Source of the DNA: Sinomicrobium sp.
GTDB taxonomy: Bacteria > Bacteroidota > Bacteroidia > Flavobacteriales > Flavobacteriaceae
Direction: 5' to 3'
Length of the DNA stretch: 64,000 nt
Assembly: GCA_029266035.1 (NCBI GenBank)
Contig: JAJUFH010000011.1
Location: forward strand, 1 to 64,000
In this document: positions 35,614-43,625 of the stretch, one piece after another
Layout of the letters: each line of letters starts with the position of its first letter
Position numbering within the stretch: the first letter of the stretch is position 1
Made by a program: the position numbers and the translations under genes
The notes under the pieces: generated by a model
Told to the model about the DNA's origin: nothing
Database searches by the model: none
Seen by the model: only the letters and a program-made list of their open reading frames with translations

Positions 35614-36894
35614 CTACTCAAAACCATCAGAATTCAAAAAGATAGAATTCGTAGTGCTCAAGGCTCCATCGATTTCAGAGATTATTTTTATGCCCAGTAA
35701 TTTGGCTACCAAGGGGTAGATGTTGACATTTTCTATGGGTGGCAAACTGTAATTCTTTTTGATACCGGGGCCTTCGATATAAAAAATCCCACCCATATTT
35801 TTATTTTCAAAGGGATCGTAGCCGTGCATTCCACCCAATTTTTGCAAGGATGGCAGTTCGGTGAGATTGACGATAGTGTATGGAGCATCGGCAATCAAGA
35901 CCAGATCCCCAATTTTATCGTTATCGCTATAATTCAAATAATTGGGGACATTCTCTCTTCTATATACCGCAAAAAGGCTTTGTTGACTCAACTGCTCGTA
36001 GAGCCTTTCAGTTTCCGCCTCGCTTTCGGTATAGATCATCGCTACCGGTCCGCCGTAAAAATGATCGTTATCTACCTCTGCATAATCGCGGATATTGATG
36101 AGCTGAGACAGCTCGTCCATCCCGTGGTCTGAAGTGACAATTAAGTATACCGGCAAATCCAGTTTTTCTAAGCCAGTCCTCAAGGCACCAATCTGCTGGT
36201 CTACATATGCCACGGCATCTCGGGTTTCCTCAGCGTCCGGTCCGAATCGATGCCCTTGGGTATCTACCTCAGAAAAGTAAAGGGTAATGAGATGCGGACG
36301 AAGTTTTTCCGGCAACTGCAACCATTCCAAAACTCGTTTTACACGGTATTCGTAAGGAGTTTGCTTGTTGTAAGGGTAGTAATACTTAGGGTGCATACCG
36401 TTTACATCGGCTTCAGAGCCCACCCAAAAATAGGATGCTGCACATATTCCCTGGAGTTGTGCCAGATTCCACAGCGGGATTCCCTGATACCAATCTCCGT
36501 TCTCCACCGCATCCTTATTGCCGATACTATATCTTTTTTTAGTGTTCGGATCGTAAAAAACATTGGAGACAATACCGTGATGCTCCGGATAAAGCCCCGT
36601 AATCAGGCTGTAGTGATTAGGAAAGGTTTTAGAAGGAAAGGAAGGGATAAGTCTGCGGGTACTACTCCCGTTCTTCTGCAGTTCGAGAATATGCTGTGCC
36701 CTGTATTTTTCGGCGTAATCGTGGCGAAAACCATCGATAGACACCATAACCACATAGGGCTTTTGTATGGCTTTGTCTGTGTTTTCCACCGCGTTGGAAA
36801 CTACCTCGTTCTTCAGTACATCTTTATAAGACATTTGCTGAGCACCGCCTTGCAAACCGAATAAAAAAACGGCAATAACTAAAAATCTTTTCAT
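35614..36894 (-). CDS. Ectonucleotide pyrophosphatase/phosphodiesterase-like enzyme
   Basis: A 426-residue alkaline-phosphatase-superfamily enzyme with a signal peptide (MKRFLVIAVFLFGLQGGAQ). Metal and nucleophile motifs are visible: VVMVSIDGFRHDY near 43-55, SFPSKTFPNHYSLITGLYPEHHG near 78-100 with the catalytic Thr, YFSEVDTQGHRFGPD near 200, VTSDHGMDEL near 252 and GMHGYDP near 350. It should cleave phosphodiester or pyrophosphate bonds of nucleotides or lipids outside the cytoplasm. The start is ATG 36894, 21 bases after a -7 box; an ORF reading to 36969 lacks a signal peptide at its front. Confidence 0.93.
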   Translation of the reverse strand: MKRFLVIAVFLFGLQGGAQQMSYKDVLKNEVVSNAVENTDKAIQKPYVVMVSIDGFRHDYAEKYRAQHILELQKNGSSTRRLIPSFPSKTFPNHYSLITGLYPEHHGIVSNVFYDPNTKKRYSIGNKDAVENGDWYQGIPLWNLAQLQGICAASYFWVGSEADVNGMHPKYYYPYNKQTPYEYRVKRVLEWLQLPEKLRPHLITLYFSEVDTQGHRFGPDAEETRDAVAYVDQQIGALRTGLEKLDLPVYLIVTSDHGMDELSQLINIRDYAEVDNDHFYGGPVAMIYTESEAETERLYEQLSQQSLFAVYRRENVPNYLNYSDNDKIGDLVLIADAPYTIVNLTELPSLQKLGGMHGYDPFENKNMGGIFYIEGPGIKKNYSLPPIENVNIYPLVAKLLGIKIISEIDGALSTTNSIFLNSDGFE

Positions 36895-36915
36895 GGAAGT
36901 CTGTGTGATATGCCA

Positions 36916-36923
36916 CAAAATTA
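36916..36923 (-). promoter_or_regulatory. Candidate -7 box for the ENPP-like gene
   Basis: The minus strand reads TAATTTTG, exact to TAnnTTTG, ending 21 bases before ATG 36894, inside the longer ORF reading. Confidence 0.4.
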
Positions 36924-37004
36924 CAAAACTTATACGGCTGTTTTGGAAGTTCGGCGAGGAGCTTATCACTTTTAAAGATTATTTAACGGAGTGGCAATGG
37001 TCTG

Positions 37005-38207
37005 TCATTTTTCAATTATCGATGGAGCTGTCTTTTTTTGAATCACAATCTCAAAAACATTCCCTTCTTCTTTATCTTTTACTTCAAGTTTTAAAGTATC
37101 CCTCTTATTATCAGAAAATGGTTTTCGCCTTACTATATCACAAATATTTACGGCACTATCGTCAATTGAGACAATCTCATCTCCGTATTTCAGCTTTCCT
37201 TTGAGTTCTGTATCCCAGACGAAACCAACAATGAGTTTTCTTTTATTCAGGGTAGCATTTAATCCAAAATCGGCTCTATCAGCCCTTACTTTTTCAGACT
37301 CTGGATCTATGTAAAACCTTTTGTTTACATAATCTATGGTTACAAATCCGTATTTTAGTAGCTCTGAGCCTATTTTGGAGTAATCGTCATTATTGGTAAT
37401 CACCGTATAATCTGCAACTTGTAATCGATTAATTTTCAAAGATGGCAGGTGTAGCTTAAAATGCTTTGACAGCTCAGCACTTCCAAACATACCAATGGTA
37501 GATGCTCCTGTACTCTCCCCAATCTCTCCAAAAATATCCTCATCCCTGAATTTGAGAAAACTACCTAATGCCAAATCGTAAAGACCATCTGCTCCTGTAT
37601 CTATCAACACCTGCTCTTTTCCCCTTTCCTCACCGGCGATATCAATCCAAACAAACGGACTACTTTGAATACCCATCAATTCGATTTTTGAAGAATATTT
37701 TCTGTTGAGATTTAGCTTTTTTCTATTGTCTGTCAATCGTATTTTCCTGTTTTTCAAATCGATTTGAACGATAGAGTTCCGAAGCATATTGCTACCGATA
37801 AAGCCATCTACCTCAAAACACCCCCATACAGGAGAATTTTTAAAATCGTATACCAAAGTGTAGGTGTCCTCAAAAATCACATTCCCAAATTTGAGTTTAT
37901 CAACAGACACCACTTTAAGTGAATCTTGGGTATTATTAGTGTCAAAAACCGACATTGTACTTATCATTGTCGGTCTTAACTGCTTATCGAGTTCTTTGGA
38001 AATTATGTTTGAAGCCCCGGTGTCGAGAATAAATCTATAGGGCTTATTTGCCAATTCTACAACAACTACAATTTTATTGTTAACCCACTCAAAGTCGAGT
38101 TCCTCATAGTAGTTTGATGATTGTACTGTTCCGTGATTCAAATCTACTTTTTGACCAAAAGAACAGAGTGAAAGAACAAGGAATAAACAGCTGAGATATT
38201 GTTTCAT
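37005..38207 (-). CDS. Retropepsin-like aspartyl protease with PDZ domain
   Basis: A 400-residue exported protein with signal peptide (MKQYLSCLFLVLSLCSFGQ). Two aspartyl-protease active-site repeats are visible, RFILDTGASNIISKEL near 55-70 and QVLIDTGADGLYDLALG near 190-205, so one chain can form both halves of a pepsin-like site. A PDZ-like end carries KGKLKYGDEIVSIDDSAVNICDI near 345-368. This layout is common in Bacteroidota 'aspartyl protease family' proteins of unknown substrate. An in-frame ATG two codons upstream is an equal alternative. Confidence 0.85.
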   Translation of the reverse strand: MKQYLSCLFLVLSLCSFGQKVDLNHGTVQSSNYYEELDFEWVNNKIVVVVELANKPYRFILDTGASNIISKELDKQLRPTMISTMSVFDTNNTQDSLKVVSVDKLKFGNVIFEDTYTLVYDFKNSPVWGCFEVDGFIGSNMLRNSIVQIDLKNRKIRLTDNRKKLNLNRKYSSKIELMGIQSSPFVWIDIAGEERGKEQVLIDTGADGLYDLALGSFLKFRDEDIFGEIGESTGASTIGMFGSAELSKHFKLHLPSLKINRLQVADYTVITNNDDYSKIGSELLKYGFVTIDYVNKRFYIDPESEKVRADRADFGLNATLNKRKLIVGFVWDTELKGKLKYGDEIVSIDDSAVNICDIVRRKPFSDNKRDTLKLEVKDKEEGNVFEIVIQKKTAPSIIEK

Positions 38208-38690
38208 TAACATTTGGGTTATTTGCCTGTAGTTTTCGAACCTAAGCACTATGATGAAAGCTCTTGTAGCACCCTTAATTTACATAGGTTTCTGCTTTGA
38301 AATCTTTCATCAGTATAGAATTTATACCTTCTCTAAATAAAAGTATTCCTCATTTAAAATTTAAATAGCTAATTTAAATAAAAAACTATCATTTTAAAAA
38401 GCAGGTATTTTTTTAATAAGGTAGTATATAATAAAATACCCACTCCTTAATTTATCAAGTGACTTTATCTCATCGCTCCATTAGATCGTCGAAGTATACC
38501 ACAAAACTTTTTGAATATTTATTTTCAATAGAATGCCATTATATGCTCGACCCCCTCATTCAAACGCTTATTTATTACTCTGTACTCCATCTCCTCCTAT
38601 CAAACCAAACTAATGTGCAGATTAATTCTTACTTTTGCAGCCTAATACCATCTGCTATAAGTACTGCGGATTACCATAAATAACAATAAG
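38208..38690. other. AT-rich gap between divergent genes
   Basis: Strongly AT-rich around 38330-38450. It contains the map -7 box at 38630-38637. No hairpin terminator, repeat or gene that I can support was found. Confidence 0.5.
38630..38637 (+). promoter_or_regulatory. Candidate -7 box for map
   Basis: TACTTTTG matches TAnnTTTG and ends 53 bases before the map ATG. No -33 TTG at the usual distance. Confidence 0.4.
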
Positions 38691-39509
38691 ATGATACATA
38701 TAAAATCGCCGGAACAGATTGAGTTAATGCGTCAAAGTGCCCTGATTGTCTCCAAGACACTGGGGATGCTGGCCAAAGAGCTAAAACCCGGTGTGACTAC
38801 AATACAACTGGACAAACTCGCAGAGCAATTTATCCGGGACCACGGAGCCATTCCTGGCTTTTTGGGATTATACGACTGCCCTTCTACCCTACTCACCAGC
38901 GTAAACACGGCAGTAGTACACGGACTCCCCAACGATACTCCTCTGGAAGAAGGCGATATAGTTTCTATAGACTGTGGGGCTCTGATGAACGGATTTTACG
39001 GTGATCACGCCTATACTTTTGAGATTGGAGAAATAGCTCCCGAGACCAAAAAACTGCTGGAAGTAACCAAAGAGTCGCTCTATATAGGTATTAGAGAATT
39101 TAAAGCCGGTAATCGCGTGGGTGATGTGGGTTTTGCCATTCAACAATACTGCGAACAGCGCGGCTATGGCGTAGTTAGAGAACTGGTAGGCCACGGCCTA
39201 GGAGAAAAAATGCACGAGGATCCGGAAATGCCTAACTACGGTAAAAGAGGACGTGGGAAAAAATTTGTAGAAGGGATGGTAGTCGCTATAGAACCTATGA
39301 TAAATATGGGAACCCAACGTATTAAACAACTGAAAGACGGCTGGACCATAGTGACAGCCGACAACAAACCGAGTGCGCATTTTGAACACGATGTCGCCTT
39401 GGTTGATGGCAAACCCGAACTCCTCTCCACTTATGCGTACATTTACGAAGCCTTGGGGATAACGAGCAATGAAGAAGAAGAATTCAGAAAAGAGGCTTTG
39501 GTTTTATAA
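38691..39509 (+). CDS. map: Methionine aminopeptidase, type I
   Basis: This 272-residue enzyme removes the initiator Met from new proteins. Metal ligands are in DIVSIDCGALMNGFYGDHAYTF near 85-106, GHGLGEKMHEDPEMPNYG near 168-185, AIEPMINMG near 201 and SAHFEHDVAL near 228. The length (about 250-270) and lack of an N-terminal zinc extension fit type Ia. Its stop touches the GTG start of the methyltransferase gene, indicating coupled translation. Confidence 0.97.
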   Translation: MIHIKSPEQIELMRQSALIVSKTLGMLAKELKPGVTTIQLDKLAEQFIRDHGAIPGFLGLYDCPSTLLTSVNTAVVHGLPNDTPLEEGDIVSIDCGALMNGFYGDHAYTFEIGEIAPETKKLLEVTKESLYIGIREFKAGNRVGDVGFAIQQYCEQRGYGVVRELVGHGLGEKMHEDPEMPNYGKRGRGKKFVEGMVVAIEPMINMGTQRIKQLKDGWTIVTADNKPSAHFEHDVALVDGKPELLSTYAYIYEALGITSNEEEEFRKEALVL

Positions 39510-40274
39510 GTGAAAAAACTGTTTAAAGCCATACTGAATCTGATACCCAGGCCTTTCCTAATCCGAATAAGTTATTGGGTAAGGCCGGTACTCGCTTTCG
39601 CCATGCGGGGAAACACCTATACCGATCCTATTGACGGCAAGAGCTATCGCTCCTTTCTACCTTACGGTTACCAAAAGCAGCGAGACAATGTGCTCGCACC
39701 TGGAACACTCTCATTGGAAAGACACAGATTGCTATGGCTCTATCTGAAAAACGAAACCGATTTCTTTACCAATCCGAAAAAGGTTTTGCACTTTGCTCCG
39801 GAACAGGCTTTTTACAAACGCTTCCGAAAGCAGACAAACTTAGACTACACCACCACCGACCTCAAATCGCCCTTAGCGGACATCAAGGCAGATATCTGCA
39901 AGCTGCCCTTCGAAGACAACAGCTTCGATTTTATTTTGTGTAATCACGTATTGGAGCACATTCCCGACGATACCAAAGCTATGCAGGAACTGTATCGCAT
40001 ACTGAAACCGGGGGGAATGGGAATCTTTCAAATTCCGCAGGACTTACAGCGGGAAACTACTTTTGAAGACAACGCTATTACCGACCCCAAAGAAAGGGCT
40101 GCCGTATTCGGGCAGTACGATCACGTACGCGTGTACGGACGGGATTATTTTGACAAACTGCGCAGTATCGGCTTTAAAGTAGAAGAGGCCGACTACACCA
40201 AAAAACTCACCGCCGAACAGATAAAACGCTACGCTCTCGCCCCAGGCGAAATTATCCCCGTCTGCTATAAGTAA
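39510..40274 (+). CDS. SAM-dependent methyltransferase, class I
   Basis: A 254-residue Methyltransf_11-type enzyme. The SAM motifs are KVLHFAPEQAFYKRF near 90, DLKSPLADIKADICKLPFEDNSFDFILCNHVLEHIPDD near 118-155 and LYRILKPGGMGIFQIPQD near 160-178. It begins at GTG directly after the map stop (no gap), so it is translated with map. The N-terminus is basic and hydrophobic (MKKLFKAILNLIPRPFLIRISYWV), suggesting membrane contact and possibly a lipid or polar small-molecule substrate; the substrate is unknown. Confidence 0.88.
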   Translation: MKKLFKAILNLIPRPFLIRISYWVRPVLAFAMRGNTYTDPIDGKSYRSFLPYGYQKQRDNVLAPGTLSLERHRLLWLYLKNETDFFTNPKKVLHFAPEQAFYKRFRKQTNLDYTTTDLKSPLADIKADICKLPFEDNSFDFILCNHVLEHIPDDTKAMQELYRILKPGGMGIFQIPQDLQRETTFEDNAITDPKERAAVFGQYDHVRVYGRDYFDKLRSIGFKVEEADYTKKLTAEQIKRYALAPGEIIPVCYK

Positions 40275-40298
40275 AGCATATTTTCCCTTTTAAAATAC

Positions 40299-40306
40299 TA
40301 ATTTTG
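40299..40306 (+). promoter_or_regulatory. Candidate -7 box for higBA
   Basis: TAATTTTG matches TAnnTTTG. It is the left arm of a perfect inverted repeat (40299-40319). Confidence 0.35.
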
Positions 40307-40319
40307 TTTTTCAAAATTA
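40299..40319. promoter_or_regulatory. Candidate higBA operator
   Basis: TAATTTTG and CAAAATTA form perfect 8-base arms around TTTTT, covering the putative -7 box, 50 bases before the toxin start. Toxin-antitoxin operons are usually repressed by their own antitoxin at such a site. Confidence 0.45.
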
Positions 40320-40368
40320 AATTACAAAAAATGGTATTGTCTTTGTTGTACCCTTATACGAAGATAAT

Positions 40369-40665
40369 ATGCGCATCATAACCTACAAGAGAATAAAGGA
40401 ATTTGCAGAAAAACACGCCGCTGCTGAAATTGCCTTAAACTCCTGGTTCCATGCCGTAACATCAAAAAATTGGAAACACATCAACGAGCTAAAAGCAGAT
40501 TTTAACAGCGTCGATTATGTTGGGAACCACCGTTTTGTATTCAATATTAAAGGCAATACTTACCAGTTGATTGCCATTATTTCGTTCAACGCCAAAAAAG
40601 TGTACATAAGGTTTATCGGTACCCATACCGAATACGACAAAATCAAGGACATTAAAAATATTTAG
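40369..40665 (+). CDS. higB: HigB-family toxin
   Basis: A 98-residue protein of the HigB/RelE-like mRNA interferase group (PF09907 type): MRIITYKRIKEFAEKHAAAEIALNSWFHAV, then WKHINELKADFNSVDYVGNHRFVFNIKGNTYQLIAII and VYIRFIGTHTEYDKI. It would cleave mRNA on ribosomes when free of antitoxin. It starts the operon, with the antitoxin gene two bases after its stop, the usual higBA order. The pair lies between methyltransferase and apbE genes. Confidence 0.88.
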   Translation: MRIITYKRIKEFAEKHAAAEIALNSWFHAVTSKNWKHINELKADFNSVDYVGNHRFVFNIKGNTYQLIAIISFNAKKVYIRFIGTHTEYDKIKDIKNI

Positions 40666-40667
40666 CA

Positions 40668-41027
40668 ATGATACGTACAGATAGAGAATACAACATCATA
40701 GTTGAAAGAATAGAAACACTTTTACAAAACCCTGACCACATTGAAAACGAAAACAGCCCGGGTTATGTAGAGTTAAACCTCTTGTCTGATCTCGTGGCAG
40801 ATTATGAAGAACAAAACTATCCGGTAAAAAAGCCCTCACTTATAGATGTAGTAAAGCTGAGAATGTACGAGCGTGGCTTAAATCAAAAGCGACTGTCTGA
40901 ACTCTTAGGGGTCAGCACCTCAAGAGTGAGTGAGTACCTGACAGGAAAAAGTGAGCCCACTCTAAAAATAGCGAGAGAAATCAGTATTAAATTGGATATC
41001 GACCCGACAATCGTTCTCGGGGTGTAA
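40668..41027 (+). CDS. higA: HigA-family antitoxin, HTH
   Basis: A 119-residue antitoxin with an N-terminal toxin-binding part and a C-terminal Cro/CI-type HTH (LNQKRLSELLGVSTSRVSEYLTGKSEPTLKIAREIS, about 74-110). It should neutralise the HigB toxin and repress the operon, probably at the 40299-40319 inverted repeat. The two genes are separated by two bases. Confidence 0.9.
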   Translation: MIRTDREYNIIVERIETLLQNPDHIENENSPGYVELNLLSDLVADYEEQNYPVKKPSLIDVVKLRMYERGLNQKRLSELLGVSTSRVSEYLTGKSEPTLKIAREISIKLDIDPTIVLGV

Positions 41028-41058
41028 CGCTCTAATCCTCTGCTTTTCCCTATCTTTC

Positions 41059-42093
41059 CTATTCTACCAACAAAGCGCTAAAGCCCTCGGTAGCATATTG
41101 CTGCATCTCGTTGTTTGCGTCTGTATAGAGCATCAAGACGTGAAGTTCGGGTTTTGTCTTTAAAAACTCCTTAGTTCGCTCCAGTCCCATTACCATAAAA
41201 GTAGTGGCGTAGCCATCGGCTTCCATAGCAGTTTTAGCGAGTACGGTAACACTCAGTAAATTACTCTTTTTGGTGTATCCGCTAATGGGGTCTACGGTGT
41301 GTACATATCGTTCTCCCGTGATAGAATCGGTTACTGTTTTTCTGTAGTTTCCCGAGGTGGCCATACCAAGGTTTTCCAGTTTTACCTTAGCGATAAAACG
41401 CCTTTCCATCTCGTCCTGTAAGGGGTCGTCTATGGCGATAAGCCAGTTCCGATCTTGCAGTGTATTTCTGCCGTGTGCTGCCAGCTCACCTCCCACCTCT
41501 ACTACATAGTCTTCTATGCCTTTACTCCTCAAAAAATCACCTATCACATCTACAGTATATCCCTGGGCTATGGCATTGAAATCGAATGTAATTTCAGCCT
41601 TTTCTTTGTAAATGGTGTTATCTGGGTTAAGCCTTACCTTGTCGAAGCCACAATACTGCAAAAGGCTGTCTACTTTGGCACTGTCTAAGGCTATTCGGTT
41701 GTGATCCGGACCAAAACCCCAGGCGCGCACCAGTTTGCCTATGGTGGGGTCAAAGCTCCCGTCAGACTCTCGCCATATCACTTGCGACATTTCATAGACC
41801 TTGCGAAAATTTTCGTCCACAACTACAGTGCTATCTCCCGTATTGATCTTAGAAATATCAGAATCGGGACGATAGGCAGACATCGACATATCTATAGATA
41901 GCAATATAGAGTCTACTGCCGGTTTCAAGTTGTCGCTAAGCTCTGAAATATAACGCACCGCATAGGTGCTGCCCTGAGCCTCCCCTGCGATCAAACGGAG
42001 CTCTCGCTCCCCTTTTCTATTCTGACATCCGGAGACAATTGCTCCTACAAAAAACAGTACTGTAACCCAATTAAATAATCTCCTGTATTCCAT
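41059..42093 (-). CDS. apbE: FAD:protein FMN transferase (ApbE), lipoprotein
   Basis: A 344-residue periplasmic flavin transferase that attaches FMN to threonine of NqrB, NqrC and related proteins. Its lipoprotein signal ends at C23 (FVGAIVSGC). Typical segments: QGSTYAVRYISE near 38, SAYRPDSDISKIN near 72, WGFGPDHNRI near 130, DFNAIAQGYTVDVIGDFLRSKGIEDYVVEVGGELAAHG near 170-210 and a Mg-site region GYTKKSNLLSVTVLAKTAMEADGYAT near 270-300. The nqr operon 3.7 kb away supplies its expected targets. Its start overlaps the next gene by 23 bases. Confidence 0.95.
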   Translation of the reverse strand: MEYRRLFNWVTVLFFVGAIVSGCQNRKGERELRLIAGEAQGSTYAVRYISELSDNLKPAVDSILLSIDMSMSAYRPDSDISKINTGDSTVVVDENFRKVYEMSQVIWRESDGSFDPTIGKLVRAWGFGPDHNRIALDSAKVDSLLQYCGFDKVRLNPDNTIYKEKAEITFDFNAIAQGYTVDVIGDFLRSKGIEDYVVEVGGELAAHGRNTLQDRNWLIAIDDPLQDEMERRFIAKVKLENLGMATSGNYRKTVTDSITGERYVHTVDPISGYTKKSNLLSVTVLAKTAMEADGYATTFMVMGLERTKEFLKTKPELHVLMLYTDANNEMQQYATEGFSALLVE

Positions 42094-42430
42094 CGTAATT
42101 TACAACATAATTTTCTCCTCTTATCACCGGTTTTTCATAGTCGTCGGCATTGGCGATTCCCACTCCGGCATAATAGGTTTTGGCTTTAAATTTTAAGGCG
42201 TGCTCTTTGATCGTTTCCATAAATACGAGATCGTAATTGACCGGATTGTCTGGATAGAGCACTGCTTTGACCACTACAAAGTGTAGTTTTTTATTCTTGA
42301 GACACACAAACTGAGGGTTTACTCCAAGTTTGCTGTTTACTCCGAGAAACTCAAAACCGTCAGATTCCAGCTGTTTCCCTACAACATTCATGGCCAGACG
42401 GTGTAATTCCTGTTCACTTAGAATTTCCAT
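42071..42430 (-). CDS. Small conserved protein paired with ApbE (often labelled NqrF-like)
   Basis: A 119-residue soluble protein (MEILSEQELHRLAMNVVGKQLESDGFEFLGVNSKLGVNPQFVCLKN...) found next to apbE. In some flavobacterial annotations such proteins are called 'NADH-quinone reductase subunit F', but none of the features of NqrF (ferredoxin cysteines, FAD/NAD motifs, membrane anchor) is present; true nqrF lies at 45802. Its 3' end overlaps apbE by 23 bases, so translation is coupled and a role in flavin transfer or quality control is plausible. Function unknown. Confidence 0.8.
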   Translation of the reverse strand: MEILSEQELHRLAMNVVGKQLESDGFEFLGVNSKLGVNPQFVCLKNKKLHFVVVKAVLYPDNPVNYDLVFMETIKEHALKFKAKTYYAGVGIANADDYEKPVIRGENYVVNYDGIQEII

Positions 42431-42488
42431 AGAGGCAAAGATACTTAATTGTCAGTAGGAAGCTGACTCTAAAAGCATAGTTTCTCAC

Positions 42489-42530
42489 ATCTCAATACTA
42501 ACATCTCAATACTAACCTCTCAATACTAAC
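42489..42530. repeat. Three tandem copies of a 14-base unit
   Basis: ATCTCAATACTAAC occurs twice and CTCTCAATACTAAC once, in direct succession, upstream of the YeeE operator. The function, if any, is unknown. Confidence 0.8.
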
Positions 42531-42544
42531 ATCTACTCCAAATA

Positions 42545-42560
42545 TGTAACCGGGGTTACA
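42545..42560. promoter_or_regulatory. Palindromic operator of the YeeE/YedE pair
   Basis: TGTAAC-CGGG-GTTACA is a perfect inverted repeat with 6-base arms and a 4-base centre. Its right edge lies 21 bases before the -7 box at 42582, so it covers the usual -33 region, the position of a Crp/Fnr-type activator site. The spacing and arm style fit the Crp/Fnr family, but no such regulator is in the window. Confidence 0.6.
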
Positions 42561-42581
42561 GAGTACTTTAAAAGATGTGTG

Positions 42582-42589
42582 TACATTTG
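42582..42589 (+). promoter_or_regulatory. -7 box for the YeeE/YedE pair
   Basis: TACATTTG matches TAnnTTTG and ends 22 bases before ATG 42612. The -33 region has no TTG and is occupied by the palindrome, consistent with activator dependence. Confidence 0.5.
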
Positions 42590-42611
42590 TGCTGTTTAAA
42601 GCAAACTTGTT

Positions 42612-43169
42612 ATGGATTTTATCTTTAAGCCTTTTCCCTGGTACATTTCTGGGATATTAATTGGAGTGGCTATGCTACTTCTCATCTACATGGGCAGAAG
42701 TTTTGGAATGTCGTCTAACCTTCGCAACCTGTGCTCTGCTTTCGGGGCGGGTAAGTTTGCCGAATTTTTCCGTTTCGACTGGAAGGCTCAGGGCTGGAAC
42801 CTCGCGGTTATGCTGGGGACTATGATTGGAGGCTTTATAGCCGTTCATTTGCTCTCTGACGGAAGCGGAGTCAACCTCAATCCGGACACCGTAGCACAAT
42901 TGGCCCAAATGAATATCGACGCCCCTCAGGGCAAACTGTTGCCAGACGCTATTTTTGACATGGAAAACGCTCTCAGTCTGAAAGGTCTGGCCATACTTCT
43001 CGGCGGCGGATTTTTGGTAGGCTTTGGTGCGAGATATGCCGGGGGTTGTACCTCAGGACACGCCATCAGTGGAATTAGCAATTTACAGCTTCCGTCTATC
43101 ATAGCAGTAATAGGCTTTTTTATAGGCGGATTGTTGATGTCCCACTTCATCCTACCGCTTATTTTCTAA
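42612..43169 (+). CDS. YeeE/YedE-type sulfur transporter, first half
   Basis: A 185-residue membrane protein of the YeeE/YedE (DUF395) group, which imports thiosulfate or related sulfur. Its hydrophobic segments include FPWYISGILIGVAMLLLIYM and a C-terminal GGGFLVGFGARYAGGCTSGHAISGISNLQL, where the Cys-containing GGCTSGH motif is the presumed sulfur contact. In many Bacteroidota the transporter is split into two short genes, and the second follows 42 bases later. The divergent promoter has a strong palindrome. Confidence 0.9.
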   Translation: MDFIFKPFPWYISGILIGVAMLLLIYMGRSFGMSSNLRNLCSAFGAGKFAEFFRFDWKAQGWNLAVMLGTMIGGFIAVHLLSDGSGVNLNPDTVAQLAQMNIDAPQGKLLPDAIFDMENALSLKGLAILLGGGFLVGFGARYAGGCTSGHAISGISNLQLPSIIAVIGFFIGGLLMSHFILPLIF

Positions 43170-43173
43170 AGCC

Positions 43174-43206
43174 AAACTACGAACTAACAACTAAGAACTA
43201 ACAACT
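43174..43206. repeat. AACTACGAACTAACAAC intergenic repeat
   Basis: AAACTACGAACTAACAACT followed by AAGAACTAACAACTC lies between the two YeeE/YedE genes. The same motif occurs near 4143 and, inverted and degenerate, at 13385-13438. Confidence 0.7.
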
Positions 43207-43211
43207 CTAGT

Positions 43212-43625
43212 ATGAAACACTTCAAATTTCTCCTTATAGGCATATTTTTCGGTATTGTACTCACCAAATCAGAAGCCGTTTCCTGGTATCGAATATACGA
43301 GATGTTCCACTTTCAGGCTTTCCACATGTACGGTATTATCGGTGTAGCCATAGCTACCGGCATTATCGGTATACAATTCTTCAAACGCAGAAAGATAAAA
43401 GACGTAGAAGGAAACCCCATCGCCATAAAAGACAAAGACAAGGGTGTAGTGCGCTATCTTGCGGGTGGTATTCTTTTCGGATTGGGTTGGGCCTTGGCCG
43501 GAGCCTGCCCCGGCCCCATGTACATATTGTTTGGAGCCGGGTTTTGGAGCATGGGCATAGTCATTGCAGGTGCTCTGGCCGGAACTTTCGTCTACGGTCT
43601 TATAAAGGATAAATTACCTCATTAA
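43212..43625 (+). CDS. YeeE/YedE-type sulfur transporter, second half (DUF6691)
   Basis: A 137-residue membrane protein, the partner of the preceding gene. It has about four hydrophobic segments (FKFLLIGIFFGIVLT, YGIIGVAIATGIIGIQFF, the GGILFGLGWALAGACPGPMYILFGAG block and IVIAGALAGTFVYGL). The ACPGP motif carries the second conserved Cys. Its 3' end overlaps the convergent peptidase gene by four bases. A copy of the AACTACGAACTAACAAC repeat sits between the two transporter genes. Confidence 0.9.
   Translation: MKHFKFLLIGIFFGIVLTKSEAVSWYRIYEMFHFQAFHMYGIIGVAIATGIIGIQFFKRRKIKDVEGNPIAIKDKDKGVVRYLAGGILFGLGWALAGACPGPMYILFGAGFWSMGIVIAGALAGTFVYGLIKDKLPH

Noticed and set aside
42071-42430. Small gene as a real NqrF
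   Set aside because: No cysteine motif, FAD or NAD site; the true nqrF is at 45802-47100.
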